DNA from: Coleofasciculus sp. LEGE 07092 | GTDB taxonomy: Bacteria > Cyanobacteriota > Cyanobacteriia > Cyanobacteriales > Coleofasciculaceae | Assembly (NCBI RefSeq): GCF_015207375.1 | Contig: NZ_JADEWY010000014.1 | Coordinates: 1-64,000 of the forward strand | DNA length: 64,000 nt | Direction: 5' to 3' | In this document: positions 8,804-17,969 of the stretch, piece by piece | Position numbering within the stretch: the stretch's first letter is position 1 | Layout of the letters: the number at the start of each line of letters is the position of its first letter | The notes under the pieces: model-generated | Seen by the model: only the letters and a program-made list of their open reading frames with translations | Database searches by the model: none | Told to the model about the DNA's origin: nothing | Position numbers and translations under genes: made by a program

Positions 8804-10720
8804 ATGAAACGATTTCTAAAACGCTTGTTGACAGCTTGGGCAGATGGGCTGGTTTCTTTTAGCCGTACTTTTGGACATCAGGCTTGGCTAGTTTGCCTGT
8901 TTTTACTGGGTGCTTTCGCCGCAATCTGGCAACCAACGGCAGCTTACTCTCAAATAACATTTAACGATATCCAAGGGCATTGGGCAAAACCTTGCATCGA
9001 ACAGTTGGCATTGCAACAGATCGTCAGGGGATACCCAGATGGCAGCTTTAAGCCAAATGCACCCGTCACGAGGGCTGAGTTTGCGGCAATGCTAAGTCAA
9101 TCCTTCGCCGATGCATCTGAGTTACGCACGGGTGGAAAATTTGCGGATGTACCAGCCAGCCACTGGGCAAGTACTTCTATTCGCAAGGCGTATCAAACCG
9201 GATTTCTGGCGGGTTATCCCGGTGGTGTCTTTCAGCCCAATCAAAATATCCCCCGCGTACAAGCGCTGGTGTCCCTAGCAAGCGGATTGAAGTACGTTCC
9301 CACTCAACCTCACCAGGAGACATTACAAGCTGCGTTTACCGATGCGGCTCAAATCCCCGACTATTCCCAAGGTGCAATAGCAGCCGCTACAGAAAACCAG
9401 CTCGTCGTCAATTACCCCAACGTCCGGACATTTAACCCCAATCAAACGGCAAGTAGAGCTGAGATTGCGACGTTTTTGTGCCAAGCGACCCAAAAAACAG
9501 CATTAGTGCCATCCCAGTATATTGCCACTGCGAAGACCCCAACGAATAATTTAACAGAAGAGATTCGGGGGGTGTGGTTGACAAATATTGATAGTGATGT
9601 GCTCTTTTCCCCAGAAAAAACCACTAGTGCCCTGCAACGCCTCAAAGAACTAAATTTCAATACGGTATATCCTACCGTTTGGAATTGGGGATACACTCTC
9701 TATCCGAGTCAGGTTGCCAAACAGGTTATCGGACGCGAAGCGCAGATATCGACGCCCTTAGAGAAAGAGTCCTATGATCCAGAACGGGGATTGCAGGGGC
9801 GAGATGTTCTCAAAGAACTAGTTGAGGTGGGGCATCAAAACGGCATGAGAGTTATCCCTTGGTTTGAATTTGGCTTCAAGAGTCCCTCCTACTCTGAATT
9901 AGCCAAACGCCACCCAGATTGGCTCACCCAAAAGCGAGACGGCACTCAGACTCAGGTTCCCAACGGCTTAAAAGCTGAGGATAGAAAACTGCAAGAGATC
10001 GTCTGGCTCAATCCCTTTAAACCCGAAGTACAGCAATTCATTCAAGAGTTAGTCGTCGAGATTGTTCGGAACTATGATGTGGACGGCATCCAGCTCGATG
10101 ATCACTTTGGTTTGCCAGTAGAGTTTGGTTATGACGACTTCACGGTAGAGTTGTACAAAAAAGACCACCAAGGCAAAGCACCCCCAACCAACCCCAATGA
10201 TCCCGAATGGGTACGCTGGCGGGCTAATAAAATTACCGATTACCTGACGCGGCTGTTCCGGGCAATTAAAGACACCAAGCAAGACGTTATCCTCTCCGTT
10301 TCTCCCAATCCGCTGCCTTACTCCTACGAATTCGCCTTAGCAGACTGGCATCAGTGGGAACGGCGTGGCTTGGTAGAAGAATTAATCGTGCAGATTTATC
10401 GAGACGACTTCAACACCTTTACTTCAGAATTAGAGCAGCCGGAAATTACAGCAGCACGCCGTCACATCCCTACTGGAATCGGTATCTTGAGTGGGTTGAA
10501 CAAGAAACCCGTTTCCCTGTCGCAAATCAAGAAGCAAGTTGAGGCAGTCCGGCAGCGGGGATTTGCAGGTGTGTCGTTTTTCTTCTACGAAACCTTGTGG
10601 AATAACAGCACTGAAACACCACAGCAGCGTCAGACAGCCTTTGGATTGCTTTTTCCCATGCCAGCAGAACCCCCTGATGTGTCAGAGGATTGGCAGCCAT
10701 CCAACGCATCGGCAGATTAA
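8804..10720 (+). CDS. SLH-domain protein with glycosyl hydrolase-like 10 (GHL10/DUF187) domain
   Basis: A signal anchor (about residues 1-48, hydrophobic core LVCLFLLGAFAAIW) is followed by three S-layer-homology repeats (FNDIQGHWAKPCIEQL, FADVPASHWASTSIRKAY, FTDAAQIPDYSQGAIAAA), each ending in an F.PN...RAE-type motif. From about residue 246 runs a TIM-barrel-like GHL10 domain: EIRGVWLTNIDSDV, FNTVYPTVWNWGYTLYPS, MRVIPWFEFGF, VDGIQLDDHFGLP and GVSFFFYETLWN. SLH repeats attach proteins to the cell wall, so this is probably a cell-surface or periplasmic carbohydrate-active protein; its substrate is unknown. The start at 8804 is chosen over an upstream in-frame ATG (8687) because it begins a proper signal sequence. 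A perfect hairpin repeat follows the stop. Confidence 0.9.
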   Translation: MKRFLKRLLTAWADGLVSFSRTFGHQAWLVCLFLLGAFAAIWQPTAAYSQITFNDIQGHWAKPCIEQLALQQIVRGYPDGSFKPNAPVTRAEFAAMLSQSFADASELRTGGKFADVPASHWASTSIRKAYQTGFLAGYPGGVFQPNQNIPRVQALVSLASGLKYVPTQPHQETLQAAFTDAAQIPDYSQGAIAAATENQLVVNYPNVRTFNPNQTASRAEIATFLCQATQKTALVPSQYIATAKTPTNNLTEEIRGVWLTNIDSDVLFSPEKTTSALQRLKELNFNTVYPTVWNWGYTLYPSQVAKQVIGREAQISTPLEKESYDPERGLQGRDVLKELVEVGHQNGMRVIPWFEFGFKSPSYSELAKRHPDWLTQKRDGTQTQVPNGLKAEDRKLQEIVWLNPFKPEVQQFIQELVVEIVRNYDVDGIQLDDHFGLPVEFGYDDFTVELYKKDHQGKAPPTNPNDPEWVRWRANKITDYLTRLFRAIKDTKQDVILSVSPNPLPYSYEFALADWHQWERRGLVEELIVQIYRDDFNTFTSELEQPEITAARRHIPTGIGILSGLNKKPVSLSQIKKQVEAVRQRGFAGVSFFFYETLWNNSTETPQQRQTAFGLLFPMPAEPPDVSEDWQPSNASAD

Positions 10721-10750
10721 TGGGTGAGATTAAATTCAGCCGACATCTTG

Positions 10751-10776
10751 TAGAGACGTTGCATACAACGTCTCTA
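10751..10776. repeat. Palindromic intergenic repeat (hairpin)
   Basis: TAGAGACGTTG (10751-10761), loop CATA, then CAACGTCTCTA (10766-10776): an 11-bp perfect stem. This TAGAGACGTTG/CAACGTCTCTA hairpin is a widely dispersed cyanobacterial palindromic repeat. Lying 30 bp after the SLH gene and before a convergent gene, it could also act as a weak bidirectional terminator. Confidence 0.7.
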
Positions 10777-10816
10777 CTTTCAGAGTACAAAAGGGGATTT
10801 TCAAGGCAATTGGGTA

Positions 10817-12379
10817 TCAAACGATAACCGTCTCAAAATCTCTCAGTCTAGTGGCTTCCACCGTTTGAGCTACTCCGAAGACACGAGGAAGTTGACCCGT
10901 CTGTGTGAGAACTTGTCTCACCTCCAGGCTGGATACCTCTGATAGATTTCTGCCACTGAGAAGAGCAATCATCGCCGCGATGCCCAAGCCCTGCCCAACT
11001 GTTGCGTTAAATTCTACAATCCTACCCGCAGCAGAGGCAAACCCCCCAAATCCAGAAGCCGGACTAACGACGGCTAAGTTGGGAACCTCTTTAATTTGGG
11101 CGTGCCGAATGCCAACGTTGAAAACAGGCGCACTGAAACTAACACTCTTGAACCCTTGAGCATGAGCCTTGATACCAATACCAGGAATACCACCTCGTAC
11201 ATCAAAATGATAAGCAAAGGTTCCCAATGCTTCCCAAGCCGGGACGCCACCTGCAAGCATCATTGAGCCAGTCAGGGGTTCTACAACTCCTGTGACGTTG
11301 CCAGCGTGTCGTATGTAAAGTTCGGATGCAGGCTGGATAGAAGACGCGCCGATACTCTTCATCCAGGTTTGGACAAATGCCATCTCGTCTAGCATCGATT
11401 GAGTCGGCTTGGCACTTCCTCGGGCAAGTTCCTCGGCTTGGGTGCCGTTAACCGCAAACAACAGAGCATTCCACGACAGCCTGCCATCTGGCAGTATCGC
11501 AACATTGCCCTTGTCTAGCATGACACCACTTTCAGCCAGGGATAACTTTTTGCCCCGGAACGAGTGGTAGGCTACGGATAGAGCTGGAGAGCGGATGTCG
11601 ATGTAATCCTTGCCTACCCACATAGTTTTGAGATTGCCGTTGGCATCGACCATATCCTGCCGGAGTCGTTCAGCAAGTTGGGAATCCCCAGCAGTAGCGT
11701 GCCTCAGAAAGTCCTGAGCTTGGGTATCAGCCAGATTGGTAAAGCGTTTGAGATAGGCTTGCTCTATCTGTTTGAGCCGTGTAACGCTAAGTCCTTCCGT
11801 TTCAAAGACTAGAGTGACGGGAAGTTCCGATTCTGGCAAGCCAAAGGTTGCAAATCCCATGAGTTTATCGACTCCAGCCGCTTGTGCTAACTCGGCATTC
11901 ACCGTAGAATCGATAAATTGCTGACCCGAATAGGTTTCACCTCGGGTTAAATGGATGCCGACTATCCTCTGACCCTCTTTTAAGATAGACTCAATCTTCA
12001 CGTCCCGGATCAGAGCAACCCCAGCCTCTTGCATCATCCGCTGAAGAGCGGCAGCCGCCTTGCGGGGATCAAGGGCAATGGAGACAACACCGGCTCGCTG
12101 TAAGAATTCTTTGTAGAGTGTGGAGGGTGTCCCAAAGGTATCCAAGCCATGGGATTTTTGCAGCTCTTTTGAAACCTGGCATCGATCGAGATAGGCAAGT
12201 CCCCCTCTGACTAGATGACCGCCCACACCTTCATATTTGCTGCCTTTGGACATTAAAAGGACTCGTGGGTATTTCAATGTCCGGCGGCGATACTCTCTAG
12301 CCGCAGCAATAAGCGCTAGGACACCGGGAACTTCGTCACCAAATCCGATGACATCATAAAAACGTTCATCCCAAGTCAT
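10817..12379 (-). CDS. FAD-dependent oxidoreductase (FAD_oxidored family)
   Basis: The N-terminus holds a degenerate Rossmann-type dinucleotide motif (DVIGFGDEVPGVLAL, where a GxGxxG would be expected), followed by VLLMSKGSKYEGVGGHLVRGGLAYLDR as the FAD-contacting segment. The middle has the QQFIDSTVNAELAQAAGV stretch typical of PF12831-like proteins, and the C-terminal third a glycine-rich substrate/FAD closure (GGIPGIGIKAHAQGF, VVSPASGFGGFASAAGRIVEFNATVGQGLGIAA). The 520-residue length fits. No signal peptide is apparent and the substrate is unknown. The first glycines of the motif are altered (IGFGDEVPG), which may reflect family divergence. Confidence 0.82.
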   Translation of the reverse strand: MTWDERFYDVIGFGDEVPGVLALIAAAREYRRRTLKYPRVLLMSKGSKYEGVGGHLVRGGLAYLDRCQVSKELQKSHGLDTFGTPSTLYKEFLQRAGVVSIALDPRKAAAALQRMMQEAGVALIRDVKIESILKEGQRIVGIHLTRGETYSGQQFIDSTVNAELAQAAGVDKLMGFATFGLPESELPVTLVFETEGLSVTRLKQIEQAYLKRFTNLADTQAQDFLRHATAGDSQLAERLRQDMVDANGNLKTMWVGKDYIDIRSPALSVAYHSFRGKKLSLAESGVMLDKGNVAILPDGRLSWNALLFAVNGTQAEELARGSAKPTQSMLDEMAFVQTWMKSIGASSIQPASELYIRHAGNVTGVVEPLTGSMMLAGGVPAWEALGTFAYHFDVRGGIPGIGIKAHAQGFKSVSFSAPVFNVGIRHAQIKEVPNLAVVSPASGFGGFASAAGRIVEFNATVGQGLGIAAMIALLSGRNLSEVSSLEVRQVLTQTGQLPRVFGVAQTVEATRLRDFETVIV

Positions 12380-12601
12380 TTTTCAATTTCCTTTTCCCTG
12401 GAGAACTTTTCCTCTCAGACCGATGAGAGGAGTACTTTTGTGATCGCGAGAACTTCTATCTGTGCAAAACTCGCTTTCAGTACTCCATGTATTTTTTTAT
12501 ACCAAAGAGGATTATTTTATGTAGTATAGCCGGAGTAAGTTGGGAAATGGTAGTTTTTTAGGGGAAGTTTTTAAAGCCAGTATTGAGGCAACCTGGGTAG
12601 C

Positions 12602-13045
12602 TTATTCGCTGGGTGAAACGCTTTTGCCTTCTAGCTTGATTACCGAACCCGATACATCCGTCCGATAAGTCCAACGTCGTTGTCCGCTAGCTACAGCAAC
12701 CTGCCAGCCAGGGACTGGCATCTGAGTACAAGATACCTCAGAATACCCCAATCCCAAACAGTTATCGGGCCAAGTATGGGGTTGAGCATCCACCACACGA
12801 AGATTAGAAGGAGGCATCCGTGAATGCTGTGCCGTATGCTGCAACACGGCATGACCAACGGTTGCTGATAACTGAACCTCAGACTCAAGAAACGGATTGA
12901 TTGCCCCTCCTATATTGGGTGATGTATCACCCACGGTAAAGTACAAGATCGCTGTAAATGCTAATGCTTGAACGATCAGATGGGGCTGGAATGTTCTATC
13001 GTCAACGGTTGTTTTGTTAAAGTTTGTATTTTTAATGTCTTCCAT
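12602..13045 (-). CDS. Conserved cyanobacterial hypothetical protein, single membrane anchor
   Basis: Starting at the ATG at 13045 the protein has 147 residues: a short cytoplasmic head, a hydrophobic segment near residues 28-40 (LIVQALAFTAILYFTV) and a periplasmic-type domain. The domain carries a Cys pair (NCLGLGYSEVSCTQ) and the closing motif GWQVAVASGQRRWTYRTDVSG. I recognise this Cys-pair/W-YRTD pattern from cyanobacterial secreted hypotheticals of unknown function. A longer in-frame start at 13195 would add a non-conserved 50-residue leader and is rejected. Confidence 0.65.
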   Translation of the reverse strand: MEDIKNTNFNKTTVDDRTFQPHLIVQALAFTAILYFTVGDTSPNIGGAINPFLESEVQLSATVGHAVLQHTAQHSRMPPSNLRVVDAQPHTWPDNCLGLGYSEVSCTQMPVPGWQVAVASGQRRWTYRTDVSGSVIKLEGKSVSPSE

Positions 13046-13407
13046 CGCAAGTCTCGCAAATGGGGGCTGAAATTGGATAGCGTACCAATTAGTAGATAAG
13101 AACACCCCAATGCCGAGTGGCTCCGGAAACCTTGAACTTTTTCCCGGTTTGAGTATCAATACCCTTGCAAGTGATTGTGACTTGAAGTACGACACCAGTT
13201 CTTGATCAGACGCTACCCTATAGTAGGTGGCAAGAACTACCGCAAAGAATCTTACTCCCGATTTCCCTCAACGGTTCCCCTTCTGAGGCAACTAACTCGG
13301 CTGAGGAGATACTTTAGATACTGCCACACTCCAAAATAGTACTTGCTGCAAAGGTATAACGTTTAATACAGGGATAGACCCTTGCAATCGAGCTATGGGT
13401 TCTGCGA

Positions 13408-13626
13408 CTAATCTTCTTTTTGCAGAACCTGTCTGAGTCCTTCTCGTACAAGCGCTTCTTCCTTAGTATATAGTATTTTAATCAATAAAAGGCTGAATTG
13501 CCATCTTCCGTTATAAATAAATTGCCTCAGACGATGCCCAAAAAATTCTAGAGCCATCAAAAGAGCGATCGCCACAGTTACCCAATCCTTTTGGTAGCCG
13601 AGAAACTCTAGACTTGCAACAAGCAA
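13408..13626 (-). CDS. Possible small hypothetical membrane-associated protein
   Basis: A 72-codon frame with one hydrophobic segment (WVTVAIALLMALEFFG) and a charged C-terminus (KEEALVREGLRQVLQKED). The amphipathic composition and HIP1 site are compatible with a real small protein. No family is recognised and it could be chance. It stands alone between two genes on the same strand. Confidence 0.3.
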   Translation of the reverse strand: MLVASLEFLGYQKDWVTVAIALLMALEFFGHRLRQFIYNGRWQFSLLLIKILYTKEEALVREGLRQVLQKED

Positions 13627-13782
13627 CTCTGGCTATGTGAAAGCAACTTCCAACGTGTCCAAACAGAGATTCAACTCTTAACAGAGGTACGGAATCAGGA
13701 TGAGTTCACTAAGCGATCGCACTTTTTCAACCCAAAGGCAGTCTTACACTGAAAACTAGTCCATAATGCTTGAATGTTTGAA

Positions 13783-14718
13783 TCACGTCAGTCTTTGACT
13801 GGGGGACACCAGTAGCTGGCGTTCAGGCAGACTACTAACTTGTTTCGTCGGAACATTTTCAGCTTGTGCCTCCGCCACTGAATGAACTCTATCCATACCC
13901 GATGGCGGCATTTGCTGCATTTCCTGAACCTTGAGCAAAATCAGGTATTCGTAAAACGCTTGTAACGTACACCAAGCAACTCCAGCTTTCCCATCCAAGA
14001 AACCCCCAAGAAAGAAATACATATAAATCCAACGCACCAGGGGTCTAAACGGCAAGCGCAGAGATAAGTCCTTGAGTGCTCGTCGTCGTTCCACTTCGGA
14101 GTGACCGAAGAACAAATTCCGCCAATTGACAGTTCCCTGTTCTAACTGACGCACAGTTTCAGCCGCTTCGTCGGTAGAGTAGCGGTTGTGCTTTTCAATC
14201 CAGCGCGATAGTCCCTTGCTACAAGTGTAATGGGGATAAGTTTCTTTTAGAAAACCCGTTGAGCCATTACACACTTCCCGTTCGGTATGACCATAGTCTG
14301 TGAACCAGACTTTCCCTTTTTGGAACAAGCGCATTTGGTAGCGGGGATACTGAGTACTGTGGCGAATCCACTTACCCAGAAATATGACTTGTTCCGCCAC
14401 ATAGTAACCGATAGCCTCTTGGCGTTGGCTTGCCTCCAGACATTCCTGAAATAGGGCTGGGGTCATCCGCTCATCAGCTTCTAGGATGTAGACCCATTTG
14501 TGCTTGGTGGGAATAGACTCTAGCATCCAGGTACGCTGCTTACCGTGGCTCTCAAACTTATGTTGCACAATGCGGACGGGATAGCGCGAGGCAATTTCCA
14601 CTGTGCGATCTGTACTACAAGAATCTACAACAACCACATCATCCGATAGTAGTGCCGATTCAATGCAGGCAGCAATATCAATCTCTTCGTTGTGGGTCAG
14701 GATGTAAATGGAAAACAT
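13783..14718 (-). CDS. Family 2 glycosyltransferase (WaaE/KdtX-like)
   Basis: The GT-A fold is clear: MFSIYILTHNEEIDIAACIESAL at the start, DVVVVDSCSTDRTVEIA around residue 30, then YILEADERMTP supplying the DxD-like metal/nucleotide-sugar motif. The C-terminal part has basic RRRALKDLSLRLPFRPLVRWIYMYFFLGGFLDG followed by AWCTLQAFYEYLILLK, the conserved tail of the LPS core beta-glucosyltransferase-like subgroup. It probably adds a sugar to a lipid-linked or envelope glycan at the inner face of the membrane. No other glycan gene is adjacent, and donor and acceptor are unknown. Confidence 0.85.
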   Translation of the reverse strand: MFSIYILTHNEEIDIAACIESALLSDDVVVVDSCSTDRTVEIASRYPVRIVQHKFESHGKQRTWMLESIPTKHKWVYILEADERMTPALFQECLEASQRQEAIGYYVAEQVIFLGKWIRHSTQYPRYQMRLFQKGKVWFTDYGHTEREVCNGSTGFLKETYPHYTCSKGLSRWIEKHNRYSTDEAAETVRQLEQGTVNWRNLFFGHSEVERRRALKDLSLRLPFRPLVRWIYMYFFLGGFLDGKAGVAWCTLQAFYEYLILLKVQEMQQMPPSGMDRVHSVAEAQAENVPTKQVSSLPERQLLVSPSQRLT

Positions 14719-15320
14719 GAATAGCTTTAGTGAGAAGGTGACAGGAACAATAAATTCCTTAAAAAGTGGTTATAACGTCTTGTTGGCTAATGGAACTCTA
14801 TCTATCTTTCTTTAATTAGAGAAAGTTTAGCAACGAACGGTTGTAGTTTTAAATTTTTAACTCCCTCTTATTGATTTATATCCTGCCAAAATGCAAATAG
14901 CAACCCATAGTTTCTAAAATAAGCTCTAAACCTGCCTTAGACTATTAGACTATTGGTATACCTTATCTACTCTTGGTCTAGAGCGTTTTGCCATCCTTGC
15001 AAAAATTTATAGTTTCCCTTCAATATTAGCTTGCAGAACGGCATCACATCAAGGAAGATTTTATCCCCAAGGCTTTCGGGCTTTTTAAGGCTAAAAGGAT
15101 TAACAAAACTTTTTTTAATTCGGTGGCAGAACCTAAAAAAATCAGAGTGCCTGCAAATTGTCCAGAGAGAAGATGGCTCTTTACTGAAAATTTACAATTT
15201 CAGTGAGAGCTTGTACAAACGGACGGAGCTAAAATTAGAGAATTATTGAGTATAACTCTACAAACACGAGCCTGAATCACTGCACCCGCACCTAGGTAAG
15301 CCATTGACCAAAAATTAGAC
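14719..15320. other. Gene-poor AT-rich intergenic region
   Basis: About 600 bp upstream of the ABC exporter. A 72-codon frame at 15031-15249 (+) has no recognisable features. Nothing else beyond A/T-rich sequence was seen until the promoter-like block beginning at 15321. Confidence 0.4.
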
Positions 15321-15360
15321 TTGACAAAAAAGGTAATATGCGCATAAAGCTTAAATGCGC
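15321..15360 (+). promoter_or_regulatory. Candidate promoter and palindromic operator of the ABC exporter operon
   Basis: TTGACA at 15321-15326 matches a sigma-70 -35 box. About 16 bp on, CATAAA (15343-15348) could serve as the -10. Overlapping that -10 is a 21-bp near-palindrome, 15340-15360, with outer arms GCGCAT and ATGCGC around AAGCTT. A dimeric repressor bound there would block transcription of the exporter that starts at 15442. The regulator is not encoded next door. Confidence 0.45.
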
Positions 15361-15441
15361 TGGCTCGCGACGAACCCCTTAATATAAGAAAGTAAAGACT
15401 GTTGAGATTTGTGTAGCCAATTCAGGCATAGATAACTATAT

Positions 15442-16461
15442 ATGGCTCCTGCCGTTTTAATCGAGAACCTGCAAAAACGCTACGGTGATGTCGAAGCCGT
15501 CAAGGACATCTCCTTCAAAGTCGAACCCGGTGAAATTTTTGGGTTACTCGGTCCCAATGGTGCGGGTAAGACAACAACCATTCGCTGCCTGTGTACCCTA
15601 AGCAAACCCAATGCTGGCAAAATTGAGGTGTCTGGTATCTCAGTTATTGACAATCCCAGAGCAGCGCGGCGACGCCTCGGCTATGTCGCTCAGGAGGTTG
15701 CTCTAGATAAAGTACTCACAGGTCGAGAGTTATTGCAACTGCAAGCGTCGCTCTATCACCTCCCCAGCGTTTTTGCGAAAGAGCGAATCCCTAAAATAAT
15801 TGAGGTACTGGGATTGCAGGATTATGCTGATAAAAAGACTGGCACCTATTCTGGTGGTTTACGCAAGCGTCTGGACTTAGCCGCAGGATTGCTTCACCAA
15901 CCCGATGTTTTAGTGCTAGATGAACCAACGGTAGGGCTGGATATTGAAAGCCGAGTCGTAGTTTGGGATTTCCTGCGCCAATTGCAGAAAGCGGGAACTA
16001 CCGTGTTGATTACTAGCCATTATCTCGAAGAAATTGATGCATTGGCTGACCGGGTGGCAATTATTGATAAAGGCGTCGTGATTGCATTAGGGACGCCTTC
16101 CCAGTTAAAAGACGAGGTGGGAGGCGATCGCATCACGCTGCGCATCCGTGAGTTCTCACCCGTGGAGGAAGCCCAGAAAGCCAAGGATATGCTTCAAGCT
16201 TTACCCTTTGTGCAAGAAGTAATCGTCAATACAGCTCAAGGTAACTCTCTAAACTTAGTCGTGAAACCCCAAAGCGATGCCTTAACAGCCATTCAGCAAT
16301 CCCTGAATGATGCAGGTTTGCCGATCTTCGGAATTGCTCAATCACGACCCAGCTTAGATGATGTTTACCTTGCGGCTACAGGTCAGACTTTAACCGATGC
16401 CGAACTCGCTGCCGCTGGAACCCGCGATCTCAAGGCAGAGAAAAAGCAAAGTATGAAATAA
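15442..16461 (+). CDS. ABC transporter ATP-binding protein, DrrA-type
   Basis: The full nucleotide-binding domain is visible: Walker A LLGPNGAGKTTT (about residues 36-47), Q-loop in YVAQEVALDK, signature TYSGGLRKRLDLA (LSGG variant), Walker B VLVLDEPTVGLD and H-loop LITSHYLEE. A C-terminal extension of about 110 residues is typical of the daunorubicin-resistance (DrrA) class of ABC-2 exporters. It energises export of drugs, lipids or glycolipids with the permease that follows 46 bp later. The 339-residue length is normal. Confidence 0.94.
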   Translation: MAPAVLIENLQKRYGDVEAVKDISFKVEPGEIFGLLGPNGAGKTTTIRCLCTLSKPNAGKIEVSGISVIDNPRAARRRLGYVAQEVALDKVLTGRELLQLQASLYHLPSVFAKERIPKIIEVLGLQDYADKKTGTYSGGLRKRLDLAAGLLHQPDVLVLDEPTVGLDIESRVVVWDFLRQLQKAGTTVLITSHYLEEIDALADRVAIIDKGVVIALGTPSQLKDEVGGDRITLRIREFSPVEEAQKAKDMLQALPFVQEVIVNTAQGNSLNLVVKPQSDALTAIQQSLNDAGLPIFGIAQSRPSLDDVYLAATGQTLTDAELAAAGTRDLKAEKKQSMK

Positions 16462-16507
16462 GAGCAGTCAACTCTTACTGTTTACAGGACTTAATTTAAG
16501 AAGCACT

Positions 16508-17401
16508 ATGAGTGGAACAGTTACTCCTTCCAAATCCGAAATTAACTGGCAACCCGAGGTAGCGACTCAGATTTCAGTTAGCGATAAAGCTGGTTTGGGC
16601 GAGTTCGTCCAAGAAACCCTGGCTCTTACCAAACGCCTATTCATTCAACTCCAACGGCGTCCTTCCACCCTAATTGCTGGGATTATTCAACCGCTGATGT
16701 GGCTCGTATTATTCGGAGCTTTATTTCAAAATGCGCCAAAAGGACTCTTTGGTGAGAGCCTCTCCTACGGGCAATTTCTCAGTGCTGGCGTGATTGTCTT
16801 CACGGCTTTCGCAGGCGCGTTGAATGCTGGGTTGCCTGTCATGTTCGACCGAGAATTCGGTTTCCTTAACCGCTTACTGGTGGCTCCTTTAGCTTCGCGG
16901 TTTTCCATTGTTGCTGCTTCTGCCATCTACATTGTTGCCCTCAGCTTTATTCAAACGGTCGTAATTGTCGCCGCTAGTGCTTTTCTAGGAGCAGGATTAC
17001 CCAATCTAGTGGGAATGGCTACAATCGCGCTGATTGTCTTCCTGCTGGTTTTGGGGGTGACGGCGCTGAGTCTGGGGCTGGCGTTTGCCCTACCCGGTCA
17101 CATTGAACTGATTGCGGTTATTTTTGTGACTAACTTGCCCTTACTGTTTGCCAGTACTGCCCTTGCACCGCTTTCCTTCATGCCAGGATGGTTGCAGGTC
17201 GTGGCAAGCCTCAATCCTCTAAGTTATGCTATTGAACCGATTCGCTACCTTTACCTCAATAGTGAGTGGTCTTTAGGAAGTGTGGTGATGCAAGCTCCTT
17301 GGGCGTCAGTGAACTTGGGCGGGTCAATTTTGATACTCCTAGGCTTTACTGTCGTCGCATTGCTAGCAATTGGACCCCTACTTCGCCGTCGATTTGCTTA
17401 A
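16508..17401 (+). CDS. ABC-2 type transporter permease, DrrB-type
   Basis: An N-terminal soluble segment of about 40 residues leads into six hydrophobic segments, starting with TLIAGIIQPLMWLVLFGALF and ending with LGFTVVALLAIGPLL. The ABC-2 family motif is present near the end (VVASLNPLSYAIEPIRYLYL), as is the loop PVMFDREFGFLNRLLVAPLAS. The 297-residue length is standard. It pairs with the upstream ATPase in one operon to form a homodimeric or heterotetrameric exporter in the cytoplasmic membrane. The substrate cannot be told from sequence. Confidence 0.93.
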   Translation: MSGTVTPSKSEINWQPEVATQISVSDKAGLGEFVQETLALTKRLFIQLQRRPSTLIAGIIQPLMWLVLFGALFQNAPKGLFGESLSYGQFLSAGVIVFTAFAGALNAGLPVMFDREFGFLNRLLVAPLASRFSIVAASAIYIVALSFIQTVVIVAASAFLGAGLPNLVGMATIALIVFLLVLGVTALSLGLAFALPGHIELIAVIFVTNLPLLFASTALAPLSFMPGWLQVVASLNPLSYAIEPIRYLYLNSEWSLGSVVMQAPWASVNLGGSILILLGFTVVALLAIGPLLRRRFA

Positions 17402-17445
17402 ATAGAGACATTGAGTTCCCCTATCTCATTGCCCCATTAACTGCC

Positions 17446-17844
17446 ATGAAAATCAGTACTCCCCTTGTTTCTGCATTGACCTCAACTCTGCTAGCTCCCA
17501 TTGCTTTGGGTATTGCCGTTTCAACCGCAGCGATCGCTATTACCTCGGCAATAGTATCTCAACCTGCTGTAGCTCAATCTGCAGGAACTGTCGATCCTCT
17601 AGAAGATTTGAATCGGTCAAATGATGTAGATGCTTTGACGGGCCAGACTGATGGCAGTGGCTTAAGTCCACTGGACTGGATTCATCGCCTCCGACTGGGT
17701 ACAGGCGAATTGGATGAAGAAACCGTTCAAAAAAACTTAGACACTTCTATCGACGAGTATCGACGTCAGCAATTAGAGCGGTTGGGCAATTCACAACCTG
17801 CCATTCCGGGGACTCCATCTACAACTCCCGGAATAGCAAATTGA
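17446..17844 (+). CDS. Secreted hypothetical protein
   Basis: From the ATG at 17446 the 132-residue product opens with a long signal-peptide-like stretch (hydrophobic through about residue 43, ending SQPAVAQSA). A short mature part follows: DPLEDLNRSNDVDALTG, then RLRLGTGELDEETVQKNLDTSIDEYRRQQLERL, and a Pro/Thr-rich tail. It looks periplasmic with one amphipathic helix. It lies 44 bp after the permease and may be in the exporter operon. A longer frame reaching back into the permease (17266) is rejected. No function is known. Confidence 0.7.
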   Translation: MKISTPLVSALTSTLLAPIALGIAVSTAAIAITSAIVSQPAVAQSAGTVDPLEDLNRSNDVDALTGQTDGSGLSPLDWIHRLRLGTGELDEETVQKNLDTSIDEYRRQQLERLGNSQPAIPGTPSTTPGIAN

Positions 17845-17920
17845 GGTAGGGCTCAACCCTCTTCACTTTTATGGGAGGGGGTTAGCTTTTCCCGATTCGC
17901 CAACACTGTCGTATTAATGG

Positions 17921-17948
17921 GTAAGGGCACGGTAGATTGTGCCCCTAC
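17921..17948. repeat. Palindromic intergenic repeat between convergent genes
   Basis: GTAAGGGCAC (17921-17930) and GTGCCCCTAC (17939-17948) form a 10-bp stem with one mismatch around an 8-nt loop. This GTAGGGGCAC-type hairpin is a dispersed cyanobacterial repeat. It lies between two convergent genes and may help terminate both. Confidence 0.6.
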
Positions 17949-17969
17949 AGGTATTTCTGGCAAGATGCC

